Below are positions 47,112 through 56,289 of a stretch of 64,000 nt of DNA, piece after piece. Origin of the DNA: Gammaproteobacteria bacterium. Its GTDB lineage: Bacteria; Pseudomonadota; Gammaproteobacteria; UBA4575. The DNA is taken from assembly GCA_014075255.1 (NCBI GenBank), contig CP046178.1, positions 2,312,894 through 2,376,893 of the forward strand, given 5' to 3'. The translations under genes and the position numbers were made by a program. Positions within the stretch are counted from its first letter, which is position 1, and each line of letters starts with the position of its first letter. A model generated the notes under the pieces. That model was not told the DNA's origin, did not search any database, and saw only the letters and a list, made by a program, of their open reading frames with translations.

Positions 47112-48671
47112 TTAAGCCGCTTCGGCTTGGTTTTCGTCGTCTGTGTCATTGTCGTCACCATCATTATCTTCGGTGACGTTTTCTGGTGTTAACACAATTG
47201 CGTTACTTACCAATTGATGCAGGCTAATAATTTGATCCATTGTGAAATCGTAATATGGGAACACTTTAGAAAACTGACTCTTACAAATGGCGCAGATCGC
47301 GGCCATATGAGTTACCCCATATTCATCGACTACATTTTTTAGTGCTTCCATACGTGGTAGTGCACCTTTAACACGCAGCTCAATTAAATCGTCGGTTAAC
47401 AAACCTCCACCGCCGCCACAGCAGTATGTGCCTTCTTTAATTGCATGGCTCGGCATGTCTACATAGTTGTTGCAAACCGATTTGATAATGTCTCTTGGGA
47501 TTTCAAATTGGCCGCCTGGTGTGTCACCCATACGTGATGCACGTGCCACATTGCATGAGTCATGATACGTAATGACCATGTCGTCATTCAATGATGGATC
47601 TAAAGTTAATCTGCCTTCTTTAATCAAACCATGGGTTACTTCGCAAATATGTTGCGGTACCGGATAATTAGGATCAAGAAAATCAAATGGACCGGCTAGA
47701 GTGTTTAAGAATGAATACGCTACACGCCATGCATGACCGCACTCGCCAAATACAATTCTCTTTACACCTAAATCCAGTGCGGCTTGACGAATTCGCAGTG
47801 CAAGTTTCTGCATATTTTCATAACTACCGATAAACATGCCAAAGTTTGCGGCTTCACTAGCATAAGAACTTAAGGTCCAAGAAATGCCCGCTTGATGAAA
47901 TACTTTTCCATAACCAATTAAGCCATCGATATGTGGCTCGGCAAAGAAATCTGCAGAAGGGGTGATTAATAATACATCTGCACCTTTTTCATCTACTGGG
48001 AAACGAACTTTTACGCCAGTTTCTTCTTCTACGTCTTCTTCTAAACCTTCTAATGTGTTTAATAAAGCAGGTTCAGGTAAGCCTAGGTTGTTACCTATAG
48101 TTTGTGCTTTTCCAATAATTTCATTGCAGTATTTTTGTCCCTTTCCAACCGTATCCATAACTTCGCGTGCTGCCATGGAAATTTCTGCAGTATCGATTCC
48201 ATATGGGCAATACACGGAACAACGACGACATTGTGAGCACTGATGAAAATAGCTATACCAATCATCTAATACTTCTTCAGTTAAATCTTCAGCGCCCACC
48301 AGCTTAGGAAATAATTTACCAGAGACAGTAAAGTAGCGACGATAGACTTTGCGATATAAATCTTGACGGGCCACCGGCATATTTTTAGGATCGGTTGTGC
48401 CTAAATAGTAGTGACACTTGTCAGTGCAGGCACCACATTTCACGCATGAGTCTAAATATACGCTTAGTGAGCGGTATTTTTTGTTGAGCTCACCCATTTT
48501 ATCAATCGCAACTTGCTGCCAGTTATCAACTAGCTCGCCAGGGAAACCCAATTTTTCTTGGAACTCAGCTTTAGCCGTATAAGGTTGGCTATGCTTCATC
48601 ACACCTTCTTGCAGGCGAGGGATAACCGGATATTCTTTAAGTTCAGGGGTTTTGAATTCTGCAGCAGCCAT
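47112..48671 (-). CDS. dsrK: DsrK, HdrD-like iron-sulfur subunit
   Basis: A 519-aa cytoplasmic subunit: two ferredoxin clusters (C76, C79, C82, C86; C145, C148, C151, C155) and CCG domains with GECGHAW and YCCGGGGGLLTDD, the site thought to react with the DsrC trisulfide or disulfide. AICAICK follows. The C-terminus is an acidic tail after VTEDND. It begins 6 bp after dsrM. Confidence 0.95.
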   Translation of the reverse strand: MAAAEFKTPELKEYPVIPRLQEGVMKHSQPYTAKAEFQEKLGFPGELVDNWQQVAIDKMGELNKKYRSLSVYLDSCVKCGACTDKCHYYLGTTDPKNMPVARQDLYRKVYRRYFTVSGKLFPKLVGAEDLTEEVLDDWYSYFHQCSQCRRCSVYCPYGIDTAEISMAAREVMDTVGKGQKYCNEIIGKAQTIGNNLGLPEPALLNTLEGLEEDVEEETGVKVRFPVDEKGADVLLITPSADFFAEPHIDGLIGYGKVFHQAGISWTLSSYASEAANFGMFIGSYENMQKLALRIRQAALDLGVKRIVFGECGHAWRVAYSFLNTLAGPFDFLDPNYPVPQHICEVTHGLIKEGRLTLDPSLNDDMVITYHDSCNVARASRMGDTPGGQFEIPRDIIKSVCNNYVDMPSHAIKEGTYCCGGGGGLLTDDLIELRVKGALPRMEALKNVVDEYGVTHMAAICAICKSQFSKVFPYYDFTMDQIISLHQLVSNAIVLTPENVTEDNDGDDNDTDDENQAEAA

Positions 48672-48677
48672 GATTAA

Positions 48678-49448
48678 TTAACTTGCCCTTGTAGATGATT
48701 TGGTGGTATCAATTTTTGTAGCCCACTCTGCGATGTGTCGACGTTCGCGTGGGTTATCTACTTGGTCGCGTGACGGGCTAAAGAATACGCCTGGCGCATG
48801 CAATAGTTTGCTGAATGGAAAAATAATCATTAGTAAAATAACTAAGCTTAAATGAACGATTAAAATTAATTCATTAGGCATGGCAGTTAAGCCTGCCTCG
48901 GTTGCCCAGGCGAAAGTCATTAAGCCGATTAAAAAAGATTTCAAAGAAACGATGTCAGTATGTTCGACAAAAGTCATCAACGCACCGCTAGCACCAATGG
49001 CAATAAGTAGCAAAAGCATTAGATGGTCAGAAGGTGCAGATATATAACGCACACGATCAACAAATATTCTACGTGCCAATAAGCCGGCTAAACCGATCAG
49101 CATCATAAAGGCTGCATATTTTCCAAACGGTTGAATAAAAGCTACCCAAGCCCAAACCGGATCAGTGAAATAACGTAGATGTCTAAGTAACACCAACAGT
49201 AAACCGAAATGGAAAACCCAGCCAAATAACCATGTCCATTTGCTAGATTTAAATAAACTTTCAAAGATGGTGACTTCTTTTACCATCCTAAAGGCAACAC
49301 CAGCACGTGTTGTAGGAGCAGGTGTGGTTGGTATTTTTAAAGGTGCAGGGGTTTTTGCGTAGATCCAGATTTTACGCGCAACAAATATTACTAATATAGC
49401 GGTAGCTATATAGAACAAGAAAGCAAATGTTGCGGTTAAAATTGACAT
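48678..49448 (-). CDS. dsrM: DsrM, cytochrome b membrane subunit
   Basis: A 256-aa NarI-like membrane protein with about five helices and His residues for two b haems (WVFHFGLLL, RHLRYF, HLSLVIL, SKLLHAPGVFFSP). It takes part in quinone reduction or oxidation with DsrK. The gap of 126 bp to dsrC contains a hairpin. Confidence 0.9.
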   Translation of the reverse strand: MSILTATFAFLFYIATAILVIFVARKIWIYAKTPAPLKIPTTPAPTTRAGVAFRMVKEVTIFESLFKSSKWTWLFGWVFHFGLLLVLLRHLRYFTDPVWAWVAFIQPFGKYAAFMMLIGLAGLLARRIFVDRVRYISAPSDHLMLLLLIAIGASGALMTFVEHTDIVSLKSFLIGLMTFAWATEAGLTAMPNELILIVHLSLVILLMIIFPFSKLLHAPGVFFSPSRDQVDNPRERRHIAEWATKIDTTKSSTRAS

Positions 49449-49527
49449 GAATAGTGAATCCTAGAGCACACATGTTTTTATAAAACATAGCGGCGATAAA
49501 ACAACTAAGTTAAAAGTGAAGAATTAT

Positions 49528-49556
49528 ACCGAGGAGTGTTAAAAACAACCCTCGGT
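49528..49556 (-). promoter_or_regulatory. Hairpin between dsrC and dsrM
   Basis: ACCGAGG (49528-49534) pairs with CCTCGGT (49550-49556) around a 15-nt loop, directly after the dsrC stop in the transcript. It has no T-run, so it may protect or process the dsrC-containing mRNA rather than end it. DsrC is needed in excess over DsrMK, which would fit. Confidence 0.5.
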
Positions 49557-49574
49557 GACAATACTTCTTATTTA

Positions 49575-49907
49575 CTAAACGCAGCCAGTTGGCTTTGGTA
49601 GACCTGCATATTTACAAGCTTGCTTAGCAGGACCATATGGAAACAACTCATATAAGTATTTGCTGTTACCTTTATCTTTGCCAAGTTTTTTGCCAATAGC
49701 TTTTGTCAGTACGCGAACTGCTGGAGCAATTTGATACTCTTCGTAGTATTCACGCAGGAAGTTAATAACTTCCCAGTGGTTTTCACTTAACTCAGCACCA
49801 TCTGCTACAGCCATTGCTTCAGCCAGGTCAGGTTGCCATTGGTTAAGGTCGGCTAAGTAACCTTCTTCATCAGTTTCATATGACTGACCATTTACTTCTA
49901 AGGGCAT
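49575..49907 (-). CDS. dsrC: DsrC, sulfur carrier with both redox cysteines
   Basis: A 110-aa protein with the two conserved Cys of the swinging C-terminal arm: Cys98 in KQACKYAG and Cys109, the penultimate residue, in TGCV. It carries sulfur from DsrEFH to DsrAB, and the trisulfide is reduced by DsrMK. A Cys-less paralogue is at 55866. 35 bp after dsrH. Confidence 0.95.
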   Translation of the reverse strand: MPLEVNGQSYETDEEGYLADLNQWQPDLAEAMAVADGAELSENHWEVINFLREYYEEYQIAPAVRVLTKAIGKKLGKDKGNSKYLYELFPYGPAKQACKYAGLPKPTGCV

Positions 49908-49942
49908 ACAACTCTCCTAAATTTACCTAATGGTATAAAAAT

Positions 49943-50251
49943 TTAAAGCCAAGACTGAACAGTATGATGTTCGGTCGTTAGATCTACAAAGCCGTCATAA
50001 TCGATAATTTTAATTCCATCAATTACGTTGCCATCTTTCAGTCCACGGGCTTTGATATCGGGACCTAAAACATAAAAAGAAATATCGCTCATTGAATTGG
50101 CAACGGCATCAGAATGTTTAGTGTTTTTCATCGCGCCAATGACGCCATCTTCAAATAAAAGGACTGCGCTGCCTTTAGCAGCTAAACGCAAACAAGACGC
50201 TAAAGAGTTGCGCTCGAAAGGAGATTTGTTGACGGTATGTAATGCTGACAT
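49943..50251 (-). CDS. dsrH: DsrH, sulfurtransferase subunit
   Basis: A 102-aa TusB-like subunit of the DsrEFH hexamer. Start chosen at ATG 50251 (MSALHTVNKSPF), where AGGAAG gives a ribosome site; a start at 50287 is longer but not needed. Cys20 in SLASCLRLA is the conserved Cys. It takes over persulfide with DsrE and passes it to DsrC. Confidence 0.9.
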   Translation of the reverse strand: MSALHTVNKSPFERNSLASCLRLAAKGSAVLLFEDGVIGAMKNTKHSDAVANSMSDISFYVLGPDIKARGLKDGNVIDGIKIIDYDGFVDLTTEHHTVQSWL

Positions 50252-50315
50252 GGTTAACTTCCTATTAAAAACTTGGTGGGCTCGCAAATAGTTATAATTA
50301 ACATTATTTTTTCTA

Positions 50316-50732
50316 TTAGAAACTCAAGACCACATCTTGTGCGTCGATAATGCTTGTAAGCTCTGCGCGATCAACCACAAATAATGAATTTTTTTCTGCC
50401 CAATCATCATCTTCGTCTTCGTAGACTAAAGCTTGAAGATCATCAGCCGTTAAGCCACGCTCATCTAAAGATTCTTTTTCTACGTAAATCTTTTTAATGT
50501 CGTAGTCACCAAGTGCACTGTAGGTTTTGGAGAAGTTCTTCATGCCAATGCCATCAGTTTCTTGGTTGTTAGTCAGTTGATATACGCCATCATCAGCAAA
50601 CACTAGGCTGATGTCTTGGTCAAACGCTGCTGCTATGAGTACAACTTCTAATGATTCAAGCGCGTAGATAGTGCCGTAAGGTGCTTTACGGTTCAGATAA
50701 CAAAATTTCTTTACGATGCCTTCTTCTGACAT
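50316..50732 (-). CDS. dsrF: DsrF, sulfurtransferase subunit
   Basis: A 138-aa TusC-like subunit of DsrEFH. The fold shows KKFCYLNRKAPYGTIYALESLEVVLIAAAFDQDISLVFADDGVYQL. It starts 2 bp after the dsrE stop. Confidence 0.9.
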   Translation of the reverse strand: MSEEGIVKKFCYLNRKAPYGTIYALESLEVVLIAAAFDQDISLVFADDGVYQLTNNQETDGIGMKNFSKTYSALGDYDIKKIYVEKESLDERGLTADDLQALVYEDEDDDWAEKNSLFVVDRAELTSIIDAQDVVLSF

Positions 50733-50734
50733 TC

Positions 50735-51127
50735 TTAATCTCCAAAGGTAACGAGGCGATCCGCTTGGATGCCAGCTTCAATTAATTGGCCTAAACCGGA
50801 AATACGGAAGCCTTTAATTAAGTTATTTGAGGTTTTGCCGTTTCGTTTACTTTCATCTTCGTCAAGCATGCCGCGACGTTGAGCAGCGGCAACACAAACC
50901 ACTAAGTCTAAACCGTGCTTTTCAGCCAGTTCGGACCATTCTTTTGGAAGATTACGGTCATCCTGAGGAGGAACACCTAAGTCTGTTCCATTGTTTACGC
51001 CGTCATGATAGAAAAAGATACGAAATATTTCGTGACCTTTTGCTAAGGCTGATTTAACAAATTGCAATGCAGTATCAGATGCTTGATGCGTGTACGGTCC
51101 TTCGTTAATTACAATTCCAAACTTCAC
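50735..51127 (-). CDS. dsrE: DsrE, sulfurtransferase catalytic subunit
   Basis: A 130-aa TusD-like subunit. Cys78 in GLDLVVCVAAAQRRG is the persulfide-carrying Cys. It starts 35 bp after dsrB. With DsrF and DsrH it forms the oxidative-type sulfur relay. Confidence 0.92.
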   Translation of the reverse strand: MKFGIVINEGPYTHQASDTALQFVKSALAKGHEIFRIFFYHDGVNNGTDLGVPPQDDRNLPKEWSELAEKHGLDLVVCVAAAQRRGMLDEDESKRNGKTSNNLIKGFRISGLGQLIEAGIQADRLVTFGD

Positions 51128-51162
51128 AGAGACTCCCAGAAATAAATAAGAAAATAGATAAG

Positions 51163-52236
51163 TTAGAAACGGATGTGAGTCGAAGCATTTAAGCTGCGAC
51201 GTGCACCACGCCAGTTATCAATGTGGAACTTGGTGAAAGGTAAACCGGTTTTTTCAAAGAAACGAGGCCAACCAATACGCTCAACCCAGTCATTCATGCG
51301 TTCCCAATCTTTTGCGTCATCGCGGTAAGCAAGAAGGATGCGTTTAACAATCGCTGTGGCTTCAGGCCAACGCGGTGGGTTGTTAGGTATACCCGCAGCT
51401 ACTAATTTTTGGAAAGTAGGTTTGCCGCGTGCATTGGAGTGATTGCCGCCCACCCATACCGCAAGTTTGGTGTGTTCAGCATCATTAATTTGCATAGGCG
51501 GACAAGGGGGGTAACACGCACCACAACAGATGCATTTCTTCTCATCCACTTCTAATGAAGGTTTGCCGTTAACCATTGCAGGACGAATCGCAGCAACGGG
51601 ACAACGTGCAACCACTGAAGGTCGCTCACATACATTGGATACTAAATCGTGATTTATTTTCGGTGGCTTAGTGTGTTGAACATTAATAGCGATATCGCCT
51701 TGTCCACCACAGTTAATTTGGCAACAAGAAGTTGTAATGTGCACACGGTTAGGCATGTTGTTTTCTTTGAACTCATCGATAAGTTCATCCATCATTGCCT
51801 TTACAACACCTGATGCGTCTGTGCCTGGAATGTCACAGTGCAACCAACCTTGAGTGTGCGAAATCATTGCCACAGAGTTTTTAGTTCCGCCTACTACAAA
51901 TCCTTCTGATTCAAGCTTATCAATCATTGGCTGTACTTTTGCTTCATCAGCCACCATGTATTCAATGTTGCTGCGAATCGTGAAGCGTACGTAACCATCA
52001 GCAAATTCATCGCCAATGTCACATAGAGTTCGTAATGTGAATACGTCTAAGATGCGTTGTGTACCTGCGCGTACCGTCCAAATTCTTTCACCATTATCAG
52101 CAACGTGAAGTAAAACACCAGGACGTGGATGTTCATGATAGTCCCACATTCCATAGTTTTTTCGCATCACAGGATGCATGTATTGGAATCCGTCTGGGCA
52201 TCCTGATTCTATTGGTGGACGGTGATCTATCGCCAT
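51163..52236 (-). CDS. dsrB: DsrB, reverse dissimilatory sulfite reductase beta
   Basis: A 357-aa subunit. Siroheme and cluster region at TSCCQINCGGQGD (C171, C172, C176), then a ferredoxin domain (CICCGACYPPCPP). With DsrA it oxidises sulfane sulfur on DsrC to sulfite. 63 bp after dsrA. Confidence 0.95.
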   Translation of the reverse strand: MAIDHRPPIESGCPDGFQYMHPVMRKNYGMWDYHEHPRPGVLLHVADNGERIWTVRAGTQRILDVFTLRTLCDIGDEFADGYVRFTIRSNIEYMVADEAKVQPMIDKLESEGFVVGGTKNSVAMISHTQGWLHCDIPGTDASGVVKAMMDELIDEFKENNMPNRVHITTSCCQINCGGQGDIAINVQHTKPPKINHDLVSNVCERPSVVARCPVAAIRPAMVNGKPSLEVDEKKCICCGACYPPCPPMQINDAEHTKLAVWVGGNHSNARGKPTFQKLVAAGIPNNPPRWPEATAIVKRILLAYRDDAKDWERMNDWVERIGWPRFFEKTGLPFTKFHIDNWRGARRSLNASTHIRF

Positions 52237-52299
52237 TATGTTCTCCGCTTATATATCTTATAAAGTTGTAATGTAGGTTCTATACGTCTTGGGAATGTA

Positions 52300-53565
52300 T
52301 TAACTAGCCGCTGCTTGCTTTTCTTCAGACTTTTTCTGGAACCATTTTTCAGCTTCTTCGTCCCAGCCATCCATGCGTATGTAGGAACTCTGACGTGGCT
52401 CAGTAACCATATTTGGATCAACGTCTACATCAACGCCTTCAAGGAAATTAACCAAGCCAATACGCTCAATCATTTCACCACAACGCTCATGCTCTAAACC
52501 ATTTTCTGCCCAGAAGTCGATAGTTTCTTCTGCTAGTTCAGTAATTTTTTCATAATCTTCGTCTGTGTCGAGTTTCATGAAAGGAATAACTACGGTTCCC
52601 ATTAGGTCACCAATCTTAAGGGTACGTTTACCACCCATTAGAATGGACACACCTTTGTCATCTCCTGGGGATAATGCTTTTACCATAACGTTTAAACAGT
52701 GCATGCAACGCACGCAGTCTTTGTTGTTTACATCTAAGGTGTCGTCATCTTTAAGCGCTAACGCTTGAGTTGGGCAGCGTGTAATGACGTTATCAATTAC
52801 ATACTGACGACCTTTGCGGTTTACAAATTTCTTAACTTCTTCTTGATCGACTTTCATGTCGTCACGCCAAGTACCTATGATGGCAAAGTCAGCACGCTCA
52901 ATTGCATTCATGCAATCGTTTGGACAACCTGAAACTTTAAATTTGAATTTGTAAGGTAATGCAGGACGATGCACGTCATCGGTAAAGTTATTTAACAGCG
53001 TACGATGAATTTTCATTTCATCTGCATTAGACATTTCGCAACGTGCGGCACCTACACAAGACATTCCTGTACGTACGCATGGTCCTGCACCTCCAAGATC
53101 CCATCCGTATTCATTAATTTCATCAAAGAAATGTTGTGTGTTTTCGGTATTTGCACCGATGAACATAATGTTGCCAGTCTGGCCGTGGAAAGTAACTAAA
53201 CCTGAACCCCATTTTTCCCAACTGTCACCTAATTGACGCAACATATCCGTAGAGTAGTAGTTACCTGCAGGTGGTTGTACACGTAGCGTGTGAAATTCTT
53301 TTGATTCAGGAAACGCTGCACCGACTTCTGAAAAGCGTGGGATGATTCCACTACCGTATCCAAATACAGAAACGGTTCCACCTTTCCAATAACCTTTACG
53401 AGTTTCGTATGAATGTTCTAGCTGACCTAAAAGCGAGTTTGCTACACCATTAATTCTTGCATCTGGATGTTGGTCGCGAAGACGTTTAAATCCAGAAATA
53501 AAACTAGGCCAAGGGCCTTTCTCTAGCTCATCAAGCATGGGGGTAGGATGATGCTTATCGGCCAT
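52300..53565 (-). CDS. dsrA: DsrA, reverse dissimilatory sulfite reductase alpha
   Basis: A 421-aa subunit. The siroheme-[4Fe-4S] ligands are in CVGAARC (C170, C176) and CPNDC (C214, C218); a ferredoxin domain with RCPTQALALKDDDTLDVNNKDCVRCMHC is inserted. First gene of the operon, with AGGAG before the ATG. The other 13 dsr genes follow on the same strand. Confidence 0.95.
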   Translation of the reverse strand: MADKHHPTPMLDELEKGPWPSFISGFKRLRDQHPDARINGVANSLLGQLEHSYETRKGYWKGGTVSVFGYGSGIIPRFSEVGAAFPESKEFHTLRVQPPAGNYYSTDMLRQLGDSWEKWGSGLVTFHGQTGNIMFIGANTENTQHFFDEINEYGWDLGGAGPCVRTGMSCVGAARCEMSNADEMKIHRTLLNNFTDDVHRPALPYKFKFKVSGCPNDCMNAIERADFAIIGTWRDDMKVDQEEVKKFVNRKGRQYVIDNVITRCPTQALALKDDDTLDVNNKDCVRCMHCLNVMVKALSPGDDKGVSILMGGKRTLKIGDLMGTVVIPFMKLDTDEDYEKITELAEETIDFWAENGLEHERCGEMIERIGLVNFLEGVDVDVDPNMVTEPRQSSYIRMDGWDEEAEKWFQKKSEEKQAAAS

Positions 53566-53897
53566 AGTGGAATCTCCTAAAAATTGTTACCAAGAAAGTC
53601 GTAATACTGGGTCAGTAGTTCAAGCCATAATTGATTGAATCTACACTCCATTTATCGTTACAGAATAAACGGAAAAGTCCTAAAAACATAATGTTAGGAA
53701 GTTTAGAAGTAGGGCTAATAAGTCAAAATCCCCTCCTTGGGATGCAGTCTAAAGTGCAACTTATCCCTATAGAGATACGATTTATTACAGTGTTGAGATA
53801 ACTTATTTTAGTGGCTTTCCAAGTAGGCTAAGTCTATGTTTATAAGCAACAATAGAACCATACGTTTACAGCCATTTGCGCATATAGCTCATAAGAA
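53566..53897. promoter_or_regulatory. Divergent promoter region between dsrA and the TauD-like gene
   Basis: 332 bp holding both promoters. A short palindrome AACATAATGTT lies near 53685-53695 and might be an operator. No recognised binding site of DsrR, NarL or FNR type was found. Confidence 0.4.
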
Positions 53898-54827
53898 ATG
53901 CAGCCCTATCTCTTAAAAGAATCCCACTCTTATGAGGAGTGGCGTGCGCAAAAGCTATATAAGTACCCTGTGGATGCCAAGCAGCTAATTATTGAGCTAA
54001 ATAACCCTATAAATTTAACGGATAATGAGCTAATCGCCTTCAAAACTACCTGTTCAAAGACGAATATCGCTCTCTATCGTTGTACAAATGTTGATCAAAA
54101 TTTCAGGCAGAGTGCTATTTCTATCGCGCAACAACTGGGTTTGCGAGAGTTGGATGCCAATCTGTGTGCCGATGAAGATCGACTTTCAGTCATCACGGAT
54201 ACGGGGAAGGATATGGGCCAGGAAATAGGCAAGAAAAACTCCCATTACATTCCGTACACCAACAAACCACTCAATTGGCATACCGATGGATATTACAATG
54301 CAAGTGAGCAGTGTATTTATGCATTTTTAATGCACTGTGTGCGTCCGGCTAAAAGCGGCGGTGAAAATAGTTATCTAGATCCAGAAATTGCATACATTTT
54401 ATTGCGTGATGAAAACCCTGATTACATCACTGCATTAATGCATGATGATGTAATGATGATTCCTGCAAATGAAATAGATGGAAAACAAATAAGACCTGCG
54501 CAAACAGGGCCGGTGTTTTTTGTTGATGAGGATTCGCAAGCTTTATGTATGCGTTACACCGCACGTCAACGCAGTATCGTCTGGAAGCAAGATAAGACTG
54601 TGCAACGCGCATTAGCTTTTTTGCATGAAATATTACAAGGTAATCCTTATATGTTTCATTACAGCTTAAACGCAGGTGAAGGTGTGGTTTGTAATAATGT
54701 TTTGCATAATCGCACTGCGTTTGAAGATCATCAAGATGAAAATAAAAGGCGCATGCTATACAGAGGTCGTTTTTATAATCGTCTGGCTATTGATCAAAAA
54801 CCCCTACAAAATACGGTAAATCATTAA
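53898..54827 (+). CDS. TauD/TfdA-type Fe(II)/2-oxoglutarate dioxygenase
   Basis: A 309-aa enzyme with the 2-His-1-carboxylate site: His128 and Asp130 in NWHTDGYY, His270 in NNVLHNR, and an Arg near the 2OG site (YRGRFYNRL). Closest in form to the TauD/gamma-butyrobetaine hydroxylase group. Substrate unknown. Its stop overlaps the next ATG (TAATG). The unit is divergent from dsrA and ends in the DsrC paralogue, so a sulfur-linked role is suggested by context only. Confidence 0.8.
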   Translation: MQPYLLKESHSYEEWRAQKLYKYPVDAKQLIIELNNPINLTDNELIAFKTTCSKTNIALYRCTNVDQNFRQSAISIAQQLGLRELDANLCADEDRLSVITDTGKDMGQEIGKKNSHYIPYTNKPLNWHTDGYYNASEQCIYAFLMHCVRPAKSGGENSYLDPEIAYILLRDENPDYITALMHDDVMMIPANEIDGKQIRPAQTGPVFFVDEDSQALCMRYTARQRSIVWKQDKTVQRALAFLHEILQGNPYMFHYSLNAGEGVVCNNVLHNRTAFEDHQDENKRRMLYRGRFYNRLAIDQKPLQNTVNH

Positions 54828-55027
54828 TGTTGTGGCTAAGCGAACTCCTCATGCAACACCATGAGCTTAATTCTTTTGAAGAACTTAAAGAAAAGTTAAC
54901 TGAACAAGTAAAACAAGGTGAAATGTTTTTTCGTATGGATGTGCGCCCGCCATTTCAAGACACACCCGAAAACTGGGAAGATATTTTGGAAGCGATATTT
55001 ACTTCGGCTGGTAAAATCGGCGATTAG
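54827..55027 (+). CDS. 66-aa protein coupled to the TauD-like gene
   Basis: The ATG overlaps the TauD-like stop codon. A soluble helical protein with MFFRMDVRPPFQDTPENWEDILEAIF. No family recognised. It is followed by the Cas6-like gene after 33 bp. Confidence 0.55.
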   Translation: MLWLSELLMQHHELNSFEELKEKLTEQVKQGEMFFRMDVRPPFQDTPENWEDILEAIFTSAGKIGD

Positions 55028-55060
55028 TATAAGCTTGTAAATTAGGATCGTTAAAAAAGT

Positions 55061-55762
55061 ATGTTTTGGCAAGATCAAGAAGACGAAAATCAACGACCTG
55101 TTGTTCCCGATAACATTGTTGATTTATCTTTTAAAGTGCAGTGCAAACAATTGCCATTGGATCATGCTCATGAACTATCACAAACTTTGCAACAAGCATT
55201 GCCATGGATTGCAGATGAACCACAAGCAGGTATACATCTTATTCATGGTGCCGAATCAGGCAATGGTTGGGTGCGGCCACAAGAACCGGATGCAATATTA
55301 AGTTTGTCGAAACGCACTCGTTTTATGTTGCGCCTGCCAAAGCATCGTGTAGATGATGCATCTAAACTTGCAGGTCAAACATTGAATGTGGCAGGTAATG
55401 AATTAGTGTTAACTATGCCTAATCAAAAACCTCTTTCTGTTTTAACCACTATTTTTGCGCGTTATGTAGTGGCTTCTAATATGGAAAATAATATTGAAGA
55501 TGAAGAGACTTTTCTAAATCAAACAGCAGAAATGCTAAGAAAAGAAGGTATTCAGGTTAAGAAGATGATGAGCGGTCGCGCGCATGTATTGCGCATGCCG
55601 GGCAAAAATTTGCTCACGCGAAGTCTCATGATTGATGGATTGAAAACGGAAGAGTCTATCTATTTGCAACAAAATGGCTTAGGTGCTGGCCGGCTCGTAG
55701 GGTGCGGGCTGTTTATACCGCATAAGGGAATTGAAGCTGTGGGCGAAGCTCAGCAGAAGTAG
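55061..55762 (+). CDS. Orphan Cas6/Cmx6-like protein
   Basis: A 233-aa protein that I recognise by pattern as the Cas6/Cmx6 (subtype I-MYXAN) type of RAMP protein: VDLSFKVQCKQLPLDHAHELSQTLQQALPWI near the N-terminus, then HLIHGAESGNG, a RxxLRLP segment, LAGQTLNVAGNELVL, and the glycine-rich loop LQQNGLGAGRLVGCGLFIPHK (about 202-222). Cas6 cleaves CRISPR precursor RNA. There is no CRISPR repeat or other cas gene in the window. It lies between a 66-aa gene and the DsrC paralogue, so it may be a domesticated RNA-binding protein. Confidence 0.7.
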   Translation: MFWQDQEDENQRPVVPDNIVDLSFKVQCKQLPLDHAHELSQTLQQALPWIADEPQAGIHLIHGAESGNGWVRPQEPDAILSLSKRTRFMLRLPKHRVDDASKLAGQTLNVAGNELVLTMPNQKPLSVLTTIFARYVVASNMENNIEDEETFLNQTAEMLRKEGIQVKKMMSGRAHVLRMPGKNLLTRSLMIDGLKTEESIYLQQNGLGAGRLVGCGLFIPHKGIEAVGEAQQK

Positions 55763-55865
55763 CTTTTTGAGTAGGGTAAAGATATCTCTTTTTGGAAAGT
55801 TAGTTTTTAGTCGTAAAACACAATAATAAAGGCAGCACTATCTATAGTTTAGGAGTTAAAGAAGT

Positions 55866-56207
55866 ATGGGTATCATCGTAAACGGTACAGAAATAGAAAC
55901 AACACCATCTGGGTTTCTTGTAAATATTGAAGAATGGTCTGAAGATTTGGCGTTAGAGATTGCTAAAGAAGAGGGCGTAGAATTATCTGAAAAGCATTGG
56001 GATGTGATTAATTACCTGCGTGATGAATTCATAAACAATGCAGGTAACCAACCTAATACTCGTAACATGACTAAGGCTATGGCTAAAGCATGGGGCGAGA
56101 AAAAAATTGATGCCAAAGTGCTGTATGACTTATTCCCAGGTGATCCAAGTAAACAAGCCGGCCGTATTGGTGGTTTGCCTGAAAGTCGTCGTAAGGGTGG
56201 TTACTAA
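55866..56207 (+). CDS. DsrC/TusE paralogue without redox cysteines (RspA-type)
   Basis: A 113-aa protein aligned over its whole length with DsrC. The positions of the two functional Cys are Gly99 (KQAGRIGG) and Gly112 (GGY) and there is no other Cys, so it cannot carry sulfur. Cys-less DsrC homologues have been named RspA and are proposed to be regulatory. An AGGAG site precedes the ATG. It lies in an operon-like row with the Cas6-like gene. Confidence 0.85.
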   Translation: MGIIVNGTEIETTPSGFLVNIEEWSEDLALEIAKEEGVELSEKHWDVINYLRDEFINNAGNQPNTRNMTKAMAKAWGEKKIDAKVLYDLFPGDPSKQAGRIGGLPESRRKGGY

Positions 56208-56289
56208 ACTACTTTTACCCATAGTGGAATACAGACTGACCCTGTTAAATCATTAAATTAATAAATACATTTACAGTTAAGGATTCAAT

